Positions 1 to 6,332 of a stretch of 6,383 nt of DNA are shown here, piece after piece. The DNA is from Thiomargarita sp. (lineage in GTDB: Bacteria; Pseudomonadota; Gammaproteobacteria; Beggiatoales; Beggiatoaceae). Position numbers and translations under genes: made by a program. Where the stretch lies: contig DYNO01000180.1 in assembly GCA_020721025.1 (NCBI GenBank), positions 1-6,383 on the forward strand, read 5' to 3'. Each line of letters begins with the position of its first letter. Within the stretch, counting starts at the first letter, position 1. The notes beneath the pieces are model-generated. The model was not told the origin of the DNA. It saw nothing but the letters and a program-made list of their open reading frames with translations, and searched no databases.

Positions 1-1
1 G

Positions 2-271
2 GGTTATAGACCTGTTTCACTTGGTATTAAAGATTTCAAATCGGTTCTATACGCCCACTTAACCGCACGCACTGAAACATTGTTGATTGAAGAAACTCAG
101 TCGCCTACCAATTTAGGGCAGCAATTGCATCAATATGAATATGATATGCAAGAAATCTTGATCTCCGAATTACCCTTGCCAGCTAAACAGGGTGCGGCGT
201 GTCGGCATTGTGGAATGTGTGATGTTTTGGAAAACGAGTTGAAAACGTGGTTAGATCGCGACAATTCTTGA
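2..271 (+). CDS. C-terminal fragment of an unidentified protein with a CxxCxxC cluster
   Basis: The reading frame is open from the left edge of the window and ends at TGA 269-271, so only the last 89 residues are visible. A TTG at 80 could be read as a start, but the frame stays open and protein-like upstream of it, so I treat the gene as truncated by the window edge. The visible part is soluble and ends in a segment reading PLPAKQGAACRHCGMC, with cysteines encoded at 200-202, 209-211 and 218-220. Such a Cys cluster near a C-terminus could bind zinc or an Fe-S cluster. A proline-rich lead-in followed by CxxC also occurs at the end of some RecB-like PD-(D/E)XK nucleases of the Cas4/AddB type, but the catalytic region would lie outside the window and the usual spaced fourth cysteine is not evident. 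I do not recognise the family. It converges on the mtaD-like gene across the repeat-bearing gap. Confidence 0.7.
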   Translation, partial: GYRPVSLGIKDFKSVLYAHLTARTETLLIEETQSPTNLGQQLHQYEYDMQEILISELPLPAKQGAACRHCGMCDVLENELKTWLDRDNS

Positions 272-321
272 ATTTTTGGTAGTGCCACACAAGTCAGGAT
301 GACAATATTTTTCAGAGATTT

Positions 322-371
322 CTCGTTCCCATGCGCCGGCGTGGGAATGCCGTCCAGACGCGCCAGCGTCA
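322..371 (-). repeat. REP-like double-hairpin element, copy 1 (inverted)
   Basis: This 50-bp element, read on the minus strand, matches copy 2 at 49 of 50 positions. It contains two hairpins: GACGC-TGGC-GCGTC (plus-strand positions 357-370), and a TTCCCA/TGGGAA stem enclosing a GC-rich core. Elements of this general form (TTCCCACGC and a complementary GCGTGGGAA arm followed by CGAG) are familiar to me as scattered intergenic repeats of gammaproteobacteria. Here one arm reads GCATGGGAA. Its orientation is opposite to copies 2 and 3. Confidence 0.85.
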
Positions 372-481
372 CCGGTTCAAATTCTATGAGTTCAACAATT
401 TGTATTCATCTCTTCATTTCAACGAAGCGACAATTTTTCATCAAGATGATAAAAAAACAATCAGTTAAAAATCATCACTCG

Positions 482-531
482 TGACGCTGGCGCGTCTGGA
501 CGACATTCCCACGCCGGCGCATGGGAACGAG
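482..531 (+). repeat. REP-like double-hairpin element, copy 2
   Basis: This is a 50-bp element running from TGACGCTGG to GAACGAG. The first hairpin is at 483-496 (5-bp stem, TGGC loop). The second is at 506-527, with a 6-bp TTCCCA/TGGGAA stem around CGCCGGCG plus an unpaired CA. It differs from copy 1 only at 503 (A instead of G). Because copy 1 is inverted and 110 bases away, the two could pair with each other into one long stem of about 50 bp. Confidence 0.85.
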
Positions 532-618
532 GAAACTGATTGCTTTTTATTATGTTGATAGAAAATTATTCTCATATTGAAATAGAGAGATGGCTACAAA
601 ATTGTTAAACCCATCAAA

Positions 619-667
619 TGACGCTGGCGCGTCTGGACGGCATTCCCACGCGGCGCATGGGAACGAG
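619..667 (+). repeat. REP-like double-hairpin element, copy 3
   Basis: This 49-bp copy is in the same orientation as copy 2, starting 137 bp after it. It is identical to the shared consensus except for one missing C in the loop of the second hairpin (CGCGGCGC instead of CGCCGGCGC). Loss of a loop base while the TTCCCA/TGGGAA and GACGC/GCGTC stems stay intact fits an element kept for its folded structure. The flanking bases differ from those of the other copies, so the unit boundary lies close to the coordinates given. Confidence 0.85.
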
Positions 668-725
668 GAATTCTTTGTTTTATTTAACAATATTTACCAT
701 GTTCATTTTGTAAAGTTTTGGTGAT

Positions 726-2054
726 TTACTTTTCTGCGATGGAATGCAGCACCTTATCCCGCCATAATACAGTTTTTGCTGCTACGTCACGAATGTCTAA
801 TGAAGTCAGGGCACGGGATTTTAACAAGTGTTTGCCGGCAATCCACACGTCTGTCACGCGTTCCCGACTCACCGAGTAAACTAATTGCGACAGTATGTCA
901 TAAATTGGTTGTGTTTCAATCTGTTGCATGTCAATGGCGACTAAATCGGCAGCTTTGCCGGCTTCCAACGATCCCGTCAGGTGATCAATCCCCAATGCCC
1001 GCGCGCCGTTCAACGTTGCCATTTGTAACGCAACATTGGCAGGAATGCTTTTCGCATTTTGAGAAACACCCTTCGCCAACAATGCCGCAGTACGCATTTC
1101 CCCCAACATGTCTAAATCGTCATTGCTTGCCGCGCCATCCGTTCCCAATGCCACATTCACCCCTGCTTGATGCAATTGAGTGATCGGACAAAAACCGCTG
1201 GCGAGTTTCAAATTGGATTCGGGACAATGCAGAACATGGACTGATTTTTCAGCAAGTTGGGTGATTTCCGCTTCGGTTAATTGCGTCAGATGAACTGCCA
1301 AGGTGCGAGAGGATAAAACGCCCAATTTATCTAAACGCTCCAATGGACGCAGTTGATATTGTGCCAACGATTGCGTAATTTCATCGGCAGTTTCATGTAC
1401 ATGGATGTGAAAACGTAAATCCAAAGATTCTGCCAATTGATAGGCGGCTTGCAAGGGTGCGTCAGAAACGGTGTAAGGCGCGTGGGGGGAAACAGTGAAT
1501 TTAAGCAACGGATGTTGTTCAAAACGTTGATAAACTTCGCGCCCCTTTTGTAAATATTCGTCCGGATTTTGTGCCCACACGGTGGGAAAATCAATGACTA
1601 TCAGACCAATACTGGCGCGCATTCCCACTTGTTCCGCGACTTCTGCAACTACGTCGGGGAAAAAATACATGTCGTTGAAACAAGTGACTCCGCCGCGCAA
1701 CATTTCCGCGATGGCGAGTTTGGTTCCCTCCGCCACAAATTCCCGACTGACACATGCGGTTTCAGCGCGCCAAATTCGCTGCGTCAACCAATCCGAGAGC
1801 GGTAAATCACTGGCAAAACCACGTAATAAAGTCATCGCGGCGTGGGTGTGGGTATTGATCAGACCGGGAATCACTAGATGTGTATTTAAACGATGGGTCA
1901 GGCGGGCGGTAAATGAACTGGCAGCTTGATCACTGGGCAGAATGGCGATAATTTTGCCTTCATTGATCGCGATGGCGTGATGTTCATACACCACGTTCTC
2001 TGGGACGACGGGGATAATCCAGCCGGCATAAATGAGTGTGTCAACGTTTTGCAT
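726..2054 (-). CDS. mtaD: 5-methylthioadenosine / S-adenosylhomocysteine deaminase (MtaD-like amidohydrolase)
   Basis: This 442-residue cytosolic metal-dependent hydrolase belongs to the TRZ/ATZ branch of the amidohydrolase superfamily. The family deaminates methylthioadenosine (MTA) and S-adenosylhomocysteine to the inosyl compounds, removing by-products of polyamine synthesis and methylation. Visible motifs are the metal-binding NTHTH (His69, His71), SPHAPY (His191), HVHET (metal ligand His218 and catalytic Glu221), AVH (His255), HCPESN (from His276) and GTDGAASNDDLDML with the metal ligand Asp306. A short beta-rich N-terminal segment (about 1-60) precedes the barrel, and the C-terminal beta part ends at 442, the normal family length. 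The start is ATG 2052-2054; the bases before it (ACATCACGTCT) contain no clear Shine-Dalgarno sequence, so translation may be modest or leaderless. Related enzymes deaminate guanine, 8-oxoguanine or triazines, and the substrate cannot be fixed from motifs alone. The gene stands alone and is not joined to ubiG, its frequent neighbour in pseudomonads. Confidence 0.9.
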   Translation of the reverse strand: MQNVDTLIYAGWIIPVVPENVVYEHHAIAINEGKIIAILPSDQAASSFTARLTHRLNTHLVIPGLINTHTHAAMTLLRGFASDLPLSDWLTQRIWRAETACVSREFVAEGTKLAIAEMLRGGVTCFNDMYFFPDVVAEVAEQVGMRASIGLIVIDFPTVWAQNPDEYLQKGREVYQRFEQHPLLKFTVSPHAPYTVSDAPLQAAYQLAESLDLRFHIHVHETADEITQSLAQYQLRPLERLDKLGVLSSRTLAVHLTQLTEAEITQLAEKSVHVLHCPESNLKLASGFCPITQLHQAGVNVALGTDGAASNDDLDMLGEMRTAALLAKGVSQNAKSIPANVALQMATLNGARALGIDHLTGSLEAGKAADLVAIDMQQIETQPIYDILSQLVYSVSRERVTDVWIAGKHLLKSRALTSLDIRDVAAKTVLWRDKVLHSIAEK

Positions 2055-2194
2055 AGACGTGATGTCAGTGGTTGATTAATCAGTAAAATAAATTAGTTGT
2101 TTAAAATCAACAGGTTCATCGCTCAATAAAATTCTAAAAAAGTGAGCGTTTAAACATTTTCATCTAACAACAGATGGTTGAGAAAATGAATTTT
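2055..2194 (-). promoter_or_regulatory. Intergenic region with weak inverted repeats upstream of mtaD
   Basis: This 140-bp AT-rich spacer separates the MORN gene from mtaD on the same strand. It holds several weak dyads: CATCT/AGATG at 2161-2176 (6-base loop), CGCTCA/TGAGCG at 2120-2148 (17-base AT-rich loop), a 10-bp perfect palindrome TGATTAATCA at 2073-2082, and GTTGATT (2071-2077) matched by AATCAAC (2105-2111). On the minus strand the first two lie just past the MORN stop and could slow or end transcription, but neither is followed by a proper T-run. The last two sit 17-57 bases upstream of the mtaD start, where an operator or leader hairpin could be. No convincing -35/-10 pair was found. 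AT-rich palindromes of this size occur by chance. Confidence 0.3.
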
Positions 2195-3253
2195 TTATTT
2201 CATCTTGGGGTACAAACCTTCACATTGGGCTTCCGGATGCTCGGGCTCGAATGATTGTGGCAACCCTTGTTGAAATTTTAATTCAGCACGACATACGCCC
2301 GTTCCACTATCGGCGGAAATCAACACACCTTGTCCATCTCGCTTGCCTTCGGTAAAGTTCCCTTCATAACGGTCGCCTCCTTGCGAAATATACACCCCCT
2401 TTCCAGTACGCTGTCCTTGCAGAAATTCGCCCTCATAACTGTCACCATCCGCCCAAACGATACTGCCCTTGCCATGAAGTTGCCCGCGATTCAATTGCCC
2501 CTGATAGCGGTCGCCATTATTCCAGAAATAATTTCCCTCGCCAAACCGCTGCCCCTGTTGATAGTGACCTTTGTAAACTTCACCATTATTCCACTGATAA
2601 ATCCCCTGACCATCTGGTTTACCGTCCACAAATTCACCAGCATAACTGTCACCATTCGCCCAGTAATAAGTGCCCTGACCGGTGCGCTTGCCATCGAGAT
2701 AATCGCCTTCATAAGTATCATGATTTTGCCAAGTGACTCGATATCGACCGGTCAATTTTGGTGTTTGTGTGGGTTCAGCGGTTGGTTTCTCTGATTTTGC
2801 AGCAGGTAATTTTGGAGCAGGTTGCAAGACTAATTCATTGTCATTGAGCGTGACGGAAGGCAGCAAAAAGTTTCCCTCGCCTGTCTTGCCGCGCGCAAAT
2901 ACACCTCTAAACTTGCTTCCATCTGACCAGATGTAGATGCCATTTCCATCACGAGCATCGTTTGAATAAGCTCCGATGTATTGCTCACCATTTGCCCAAG
3001 TATATTTACCGAGTCCGTGCCGCTTGCCGTTGCGAAATTCGCCTTCGTACTTATCGCCATTTGCCCACGTATAGACCCCACGCCCGGTGCGCTCATGACC
3101 ACGATATTGTCCGGTATATTTATCGCCATTTTGCCATGTCACTGTTTTTTCTGAAGATTCGACAAGGGTGGTTTGGTCATCACTCATCGCTACGCCATTC
3201 AAAGATAGCCATAGCATAAGCACGAGGAATAAATGATGTCTTCTGTTGTTCAT
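2195..3253 (-). CDS. Exported MORN-repeat protein
   Basis: This 352-residue protein starts with a typical signal peptide (basic MNNRRHH, hydrophobic residues 8-22, likely cleavage near AMS-DD at about 23-25), so it is probably periplasmic or envelope-associated. The mature part is built from MORN repeats of exactly 23 residues, of the form W-x-N-G-D-x-Y-x-G-x-(FY)-x2-G-x-R-x-G-x-G-x-Y. Four start at Trp40, 63, 86 and 109 (the fourth is degenerate) and six start at 175, 198, 221, 244, 267 and 290 (the last has Ser instead of Trp). A Pro/Lys/Ala-rich linker (about 132-170) separates the blocks. The C-terminal 40 residues are not repeats and carry Cys320 and Cys344, which could form a disulfide in an exported protein. 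MORN repeats form elongated beta-hairpin solenoids used for protein or lipid contact; the partner is unknown here. The start ATG at 3251-3253 gives the signal peptide, although no good Shine-Dalgarno sequence precedes it. It lies 78 bp after hypB on the same strand. Confidence 0.9.
   Translation of the reverse strand: MNNRRHHLFLVLMLWLSLNGVAMSDDQTTLVESSEKTVTWQNGDKYTGQYRGHERTGRGVYTWANGDKYEGEFRNGKRHGLGKYTWANGEQYIGAYSNDARDGNGIYIWSDGSKFRGVFARGKTGEGNFLLPSVTLNDNELVLQPAPKLPAAKSEKPTAEPTQTPKLTGRYRVTWQNHDTYEGDYLDGKRTGQGTYYWANGDSYAGEFVDGKPDGQGIYQWNNGEVYKGHYQQGQRFGEGNYFWNNGDRYQGQLNRGQLHGKGSIVWADGDSYEGEFLQGQRTGKGVYISQGGDRYEGNFTEGKRDGQGVLISADSGTGVCRAELKFQQGLPQSFEPEHPEAQCEGLYPKMK
2318..2731 (-). repeat. MORN repeat block 2 (six 69-bp units)
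   Basis: Six consecutive 23-codon units encode repeats starting at residues 175, 198, 221, 244, 267 and 290 with no change in length. Codons differ between units, so the DNA is clearly diverged while the protein period is exact. This points to old duplication and selection on the protein rather than recent slippage. Confidence 0.85.
2861..3136 (-). repeat. MORN repeat block 1 (four 69-bp units)
   Basis: Four consecutive 23-codon units encode repeats starting at Trp40, 63, 86 and 109. On the plus strand they show as spaced copies of a TCGCCATTTGCCCA-like sequence (the NGD/WANG codons). The fourth unit is the most diverged (WSDGSKFRG) and runs into the linker. Confidence 0.85.
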
Positions 3254-3331
3254 AAAATTTTCGCTGAAGTCAAGTAAAGCGATGCGTTTGGAAACATCGA
3301 AAAATTAGCCTAGCACATTGTAGCATTTGAT

Positions 3332-4177
3332 TCACGCGGCATGAGAATGTTGATAATGTGGGGAGTCCGTCGGCGAATAAATTGCGTCTGGCTGTCGTGC
3401 CGGGCGTGCCGTGAAACCTTGCGAAATTCGTTGACGTTGTGCCGCGACTTGCTGACGTAACCATGTCAACCATACTTCCATTCCCGTCCCGCGTTTCGCA
3501 GAAACTTGTAGCACCGGCGCGGGATTTGCCAATTGTCGCACATAACTTTCCGCCTGTTCTGGGTGAAAATCGTCCAACACCGGCAATAAATCTATCTTGG
3601 TCAATAATATCACATCTGAAGCACGAAACATGACCGGATATTTCGCCGGTTTATCCTCACCTTCCGTCACAGAAAGTAAGGTTACATTGCGATGATGCCC
3701 CAGATCAAAACTGGCAGGACAAACCAAATTGCCCACATTTTCAATAAAAACAATGTCTAACGGTGCGAGTGGCAGATGATGTAACGCATCATGAATTAAA
3801 TGGGCATCGAGATGACAAGCCGTTCCGGTGACAATTTGAATCGCTGGCACACCCGTTTGACGAATGCGTTGGGCATCATTTTCGGTTTCCAAATCCCCTT
3901 CAATGACTGCTATCTGAAATTCATCTTTCAACGCCCGGATCGTAGCTTCTAACAGTGCAGTTTTCCCCGATCCCGGCGAGGACATCAAATTAATCGCCAA
4001 TACCCCATGCGTATCAAAATGTTCATGATTATGCAAGGCTTGATGATCATTTTCCGATAATAATCCTTGTAAAATACTGATAGATTCGTGACCGTGTGCA
4101 GTTTTGGCTAATTTGCCATCGCCATGAATCAGATGCACATTGCCGGTCGTGACATTACAACCACAAGTATTACACAT
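3332..4177 (-). CDS. hypB: Hydrogenase nickel-incorporation GTPase HypB
   Basis: This 281-residue cytoplasmic SIMIBI-class GTPase works with HypA (and SlyD in some bacteria) to deliver Ni2+ to the large subunit of [NiFe]-hydrogenases. The N-terminus MCNTCGC carries the CxxCxC high-affinity nickel site (Cys2, Cys5, Cys7) known from Escherichia coli HypB. Residues 15-57 are moderately His-rich, without the long His stretch of some homologues. The G domain shows the P-loop SSPGSGKT (66-73), EGDLETENDA (93-102), the second metal site TACH (Cys121, His122) with Cys153 in NLVCPASFDLG, and the guanine-recognition motif TKID (193-196, replacing NKxD). A tail of about 30 residues ends in HYQHSHAA. The start at ATG 4175-4177 is set by the Cys motif and a good ribosome binding site. 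hypA, the usual partner immediately upstream, is absent. A restriction-modification pair lies there instead, 27 bp away, and could be co-transcribed. Confidence 0.97.
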   Translation of the reverse strand: MCNTCGCNVTTGNVHLIHGDGKLAKTAHGHESISILQGLLSENDHQALHNHEHFDTHGVLAINLMSSPGSGKTALLEATIRALKDEFQIAVIEGDLETENDAQRIRQTGVPAIQIVTGTACHLDAHLIHDALHHLPLAPLDIVFIENVGNLVCPASFDLGHHRNVTLLSVTEGEDKPAKYPVMFRASDVILLTKIDLLPVLDDFHPEQAESYVRQLANPAPVLQVSAKRGTGMEVWLTWLRQQVAAQRQRISQGFTARPARQPDAIYSPTDSPHYQHSHAA

Positions 4178-4182
4178 AATTT

Positions 4183-4188
4183 ACCTCA
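4183..4188 (-). promoter_or_regulatory. Ribosome binding site of hypB
   Basis: On the minus strand TGAGGT precedes the hypB ATG, with about six bases (TAAATT) after the GAGG core. It is among the best Shine-Dalgarno sequences in the window. It confirms the start that keeps the N-terminal CNTCGC nickel motif and shows that hypB can be translated independently of the methyltransferase gene upstream. Confidence 0.75.
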
Positions 4189-4204
4189 CTGAATGACGAG
4201 AGAT

Positions 4205-5203
4205 TTAAAACAATATTGTTTGACAATTTTGAACCGGTTGCGCGGTCAATTGAGTCGTATCGCTACTGTCTTGATTTTCAAAAGTAATTGGCACAGGAAC
4301 GGTTGACTTGAGCCGAATGGGCATGGCATCAATTTGCTCGGGTTGCGTTGGTAAATGGAAAAAATTTTGTAAATATTCCCAATCATTATCTCGCAGCGTC
4401 ACCACTTTATCGAGATAAAAACTAACCCAATAATCCCCTAATTTGGAATTTGCAGCCACTCGCGCCAATTTTTGCCTTGAAATTTCAACATAATCATGAT
4501 CTAATTCTAAACCAATGTAATTTCGCCCCAACCGTTTGGCAGCAATTGCGGTGGTTCCCGTCCCAGAAAATGGGTCTAACACAACATCGGCTTCATCGGT
4601 TGTCATTAAAATCAAGCGTTCCAACAAATGAATCGGCAATTGACACGGATGTTCATCCCGATATTTATTATGTTTGACCCGGTGAATATCTGTCCAGATA
4701 TCAGATACTAACGAACCAAAGGGATGCAAACCACTTTTTTTACCACCATAATCTTTGAGTAGATAAGGACTTTTTCTATCTCGCTTATGAGGGTAACGAA
4801 TTTCGTAAAATTTCAATTGTTTTGCATCTTTGGCATAAAATAAAATACCATAATGATTCGGTTGCAAGGTTTTCCCCATCGGCGAAGTCGGCGCGTCCCA
4901 ACTGATCCAATGCTTAAAATCTGCCCGTTGGTTTAAAAAAGTCGCGTAGTAAGTCAACCACTTAGGAATATTATGAAGAAAAATCGCCCCGCTCGGTTTG
5001 GTGATACGCACCATTTCAGCAATCCATTGTTCGCACCACTGCAAGTATTCCTGTAATGCCAAGCTATCTCGATAACTTTTATAGCCTTTTTTCAAATTAA
5101 AGGGCGGATCAGCAAAAGTCATGTCGATACTATTATCCGGTATTTGTTGCAATGACTTCAAACAATCCCCTTGAATAATTTGATTACAATAGGGCGAAAT
5201 CAT
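4205..5203 (-). CDS. Type II DNA methyltransferase, beta class (probably N6-adenine)
   Basis: This 332-residue SAM-dependent DNA methyltransferase is the modification half of a restriction-modification pair. The catalytic motif IV (ADPPFNL, Asp32 to Phe35) comes first, then a middle region with target-recognition features (about 105-180), motif X-like HPCQLPIHLLERLI (185-198), the SAM-binding motif I DPFSGTGTT (210-218) and motif II GLELD (231-235). This order (IV before I) defines the beta class. DPPF rather than SPPY favours N6-adenine over N4-cytosine methylation. The core ends near residue 250; the remaining roughly 80 residues form an extension I do not recognise, longer than in compact members such as M.MboII. 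The recognition sequence cannot be read from the protein. The ATG overlaps the TGA of the endonuclease gene (ATGA), with AGGAA eight bases upstream, so the two are translationally coupled. Confidence 0.93.
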   Translation of the reverse strand: MISPYCNQIIQGDCLKSLQQIPDNSIDMTFADPPFNLKKGYKSYRDSLALQEYLQWCEQWIAEMVRITKPSGAIFLHNIPKWLTYYATFLNQRADFKHWISWDAPTSPMGKTLQPNHYGILFYAKDAKQLKFYEIRYPHKRDRKSPYLLKDYGGKKSGLHPFGSLVSDIWTDIHRVKHNKYRDEHPCQLPIHLLERLILMTTDEADVVLDPFSGTGTTAIAAKRLGRNYIGLELDHDYVEISRQKLARVAANSKLGDYWVSFYLDKVVTLRDNDWEYLQNFFHLPTQPEQIDAMPIRLKSTVPVPITFENQDSSDTTQLTAQPVQNCQTILF

Positions 5204-6174
5204 GGCGTGAGTTCCTGTTTTAAATAAAGTTTAAATCGCTCAATTTCATCGGCATGAAAGGTAAAAACTTCGTCAAATGCGGACACCATCCGTTTTAAAT
5301 CTCCCGGTCGAACATACCAACCAATTCCATCAATGAAACCAATAAATTTGGCGGCTGGATAATATTTTTCAATTAATTTCTTGATGTTAACCTCCGTCTT
5401 GGATTTATCCCCCTGTCCTGATGAAGTTGTCACAGAAAAAGAACTTTCGATGATAATTTTGGGGTTTGTTTTGGTTGGTAATACGAAATCCATCGTTCGT
5501 TTAGCCACTGATTCATTTTTAAAAAGCTCGTCTAAATCCCCTTTCTCAAAAGGAATCTGTAGCTCTTGAAGTAAGGTGGCAATTAAATGTTCTGGATTAT
5601 TTTCAGATTTTCCAGAATATGAGCCTTTTTCCTTATAACGGACTAAGGTATCAATTAGGGCAGGAATTTCAAATCGCAGTTTAGAAATACTCAACTTTTT
5701 GAGTTCAAACAACGGTAAAGTCTGTGCCAGAAATGGAATCGTTGAACCTTCAAAAAATAAATTGACGATTCCTGCTCTAAAATGATGATTATTTTGAAGG
5801 AGTTTCGCAATTTTCTGATCTGACCATTCTTTAAGTTCATCTCCTGACTCTGTCTCAACCCAATGGTTTTTATATAAAAGTTTTGACAGCTCAACATTAT
5901 CCGTCACTCGTGCAACAGTAATAAGTCGTTTCAAACTCTCATTGGCAAATCCTGTCAAAGCTAATAAGACTCGCAAGCCATGTTGTTTTTCTGCCAATAA
6001 AGTTTCAAAAAATTCTTTTCTTAATCCGTGAATATCTACTTGATTTTTCAGAACCAACAGCGTTTCTTTGAGTGAGTTGATATAACTTTCATACGTTTCT
6101 TGAAAAATAGGATTATAGAAATAAAAGGTATTTTTATCAATCACTGTTTGATATTTCGCTTGATGTGTGTTCAT
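5200..6174 (-). CDS. Probable Type II restriction endonuclease with a variant PD-(D/E)XK site
   Basis: This 324-residue protein lies directly before and overlaps a DNA methyltransferase gene, so it is most likely the cognate endonuclease that cuts unmodified DNA. The N-terminal two thirds are mostly helical (for example 25-100) with no recognised domain. The C-terminal third looks like a restriction-nuclease core: MDFVLP (Asp229), a strand KIIIESSF with Glu243, a loop SGQGDKSK with Lys257 and Lys259, then AAKFIGFIDGIGWYV (274-288). This order (D, then E, then a Gly/Ser/Lys loop, then a D-G-x-GW strand) resembles the DpnII/MboI-type nucleases, but the canonical E-x-K lysine is replaced by serine (E-S-S), so Lys257 or Lys259 may substitute. 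Known DpnII systems use an alpha-class methylase, unlike the partner here, so the specificity may differ. Base composition looks AT-richer than mtaD. Start ATG 6172-6174 has a modest GAGTGAG site six bases upstream. The nuclease role is inferred from context and motif and is not certain. Confidence 0.78.
   Translation of the reverse strand: MNTHQAKYQTVIDKNTFYFYNPIFQETYESYINSLKETLLVLKNQVDIHGLRKEFFETLLAEKQHGLRVLLALTGFANESLKRLITVARVTDNVELSKLLYKNHWVETESGDELKEWSDQKIAKLLQNNHHFRAGIVNLFFEGSTIPFLAQTLPLFELKKLSISKLRFEIPALIDTLVRYKEKGSYSGKSENNPEHLIATLLQELQIPFEKGDLDELFKNESVAKRTMDFVLPTKTNPKIIIESSFSVTTSSGQGDKSKTEVNIKKLIEKYYPAAKFIGFIDGIGWYVRPGDLKRMVSAFDEVFTFHADEIERFKLYLKQELTP
5212..5216 (-). promoter_or_regulatory. 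Ribosome binding site of the methyltransferase gene, inside the endonuclease gene
   Basis: AGGAA on the minus strand lies eight bases before the methyltransferase ATG, within the last codons of the endonuclease gene. With the ATGA overlap it supports the chosen start and coupled translation. That is one way to keep methylase supply tied to nuclease synthesis. Confidence 0.75.
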
Positions 6175-6180
6175 TTTTTG

Positions 6181-6187
6181 CTCACTC
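6181..6187 (-). promoter_or_regulatory. Weak ribosome binding site of the endonuclease gene
   Basis: GAGTGAG on the minus strand, followed by CAAAAA, precedes the ATG by six bases. It matches the anti-Shine-Dalgarno only partly, which would fit low nuclease output compared with the better AGGAA site of the methyltransferase. It supports the ATG at 6172-6174 as the start. Confidence 0.5.
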
Positions 6188-6332
6188 TTGAAAATTCAAC
6201 TTGAAATTGTACAGCCGAAAACTTAATTATTTTAGAAGTTACTCAATTGATTTTATTTAAATATCGAAAAATCAATCAAAATATTAACTTTCTGAATAAA
6301 TTTAAAATAAGATTTGAACTGCACGATTTCCA

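Larger units (their letters stand above)
272..725. other. Non-coding gap between converging genes, holding three REP-like elements
   Basis: This 454-base stretch lies between the 3' end of the plus-strand gene and the 3' end of the minus-strand mtaD-like gene. Apart from the three GC-rich repeats it is AT-rich (for example 372-481, 535-618 and 668-725), and I see no convincing gene, tRNA or classical hairpin-plus-T-run terminator in it. The short open frames crossing it run through the repeats in different frames and have no ribosome binding site. Its position between convergent 3' ends suggests that the repeat hairpins act as, or sit beside, bidirectional transcription ends. Confidence 0.75.

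Noticed and set aside
130..484. Short open frames (130-372 minus, 299-484 plus) around repeat copy 1
   Set aside because: They run through the 3' end of the first gene and the repeat element, lack Shine-Dalgarno sequences and do not resemble proteins.
322..667. CRISPR-like array from three repeats with spacers
   Set aside because: One copy is inverted, the distances differ, each unit has two internal hairpins, and no cas gene is present. REP-like elements explain it better.
776..1183. 135-residue plus-strand open frame inside the mtaD-like gene
   Set aside because: It lies wholly antisense to a gene with clear amidohydrolase motifs and has no recognisable domain.
2120..2148. CGCTCA/TGAGCG hairpin as a rho-independent terminator of the MORN gene
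   Set aside because: The loop is 17 bases and no T-run follows the stem, so it is listed only as a weak dyad within the intergenic entry.
2330..2794. 154-residue plus-strand open frame opposite the MORN gene
   Set aside because: It is the antisense shadow of the 69-bp MORN repeats, and its hydrophobic repetitive look follows from the complementary codons. It has no ribosome binding site.
3275..3300. CGATG/CATCG hairpin between hypB and the MORN gene as a terminator
   Set aside because: The stem is only five base pairs with a ten-base loop and no T-run follows on the minus strand.
726..5203. A functional link between the SAH/MTA deaminase and the DNA methyltransferase
   Set aside because: The genes are separated by two unrelated genes and share no operon, so closeness alone is not evidence.
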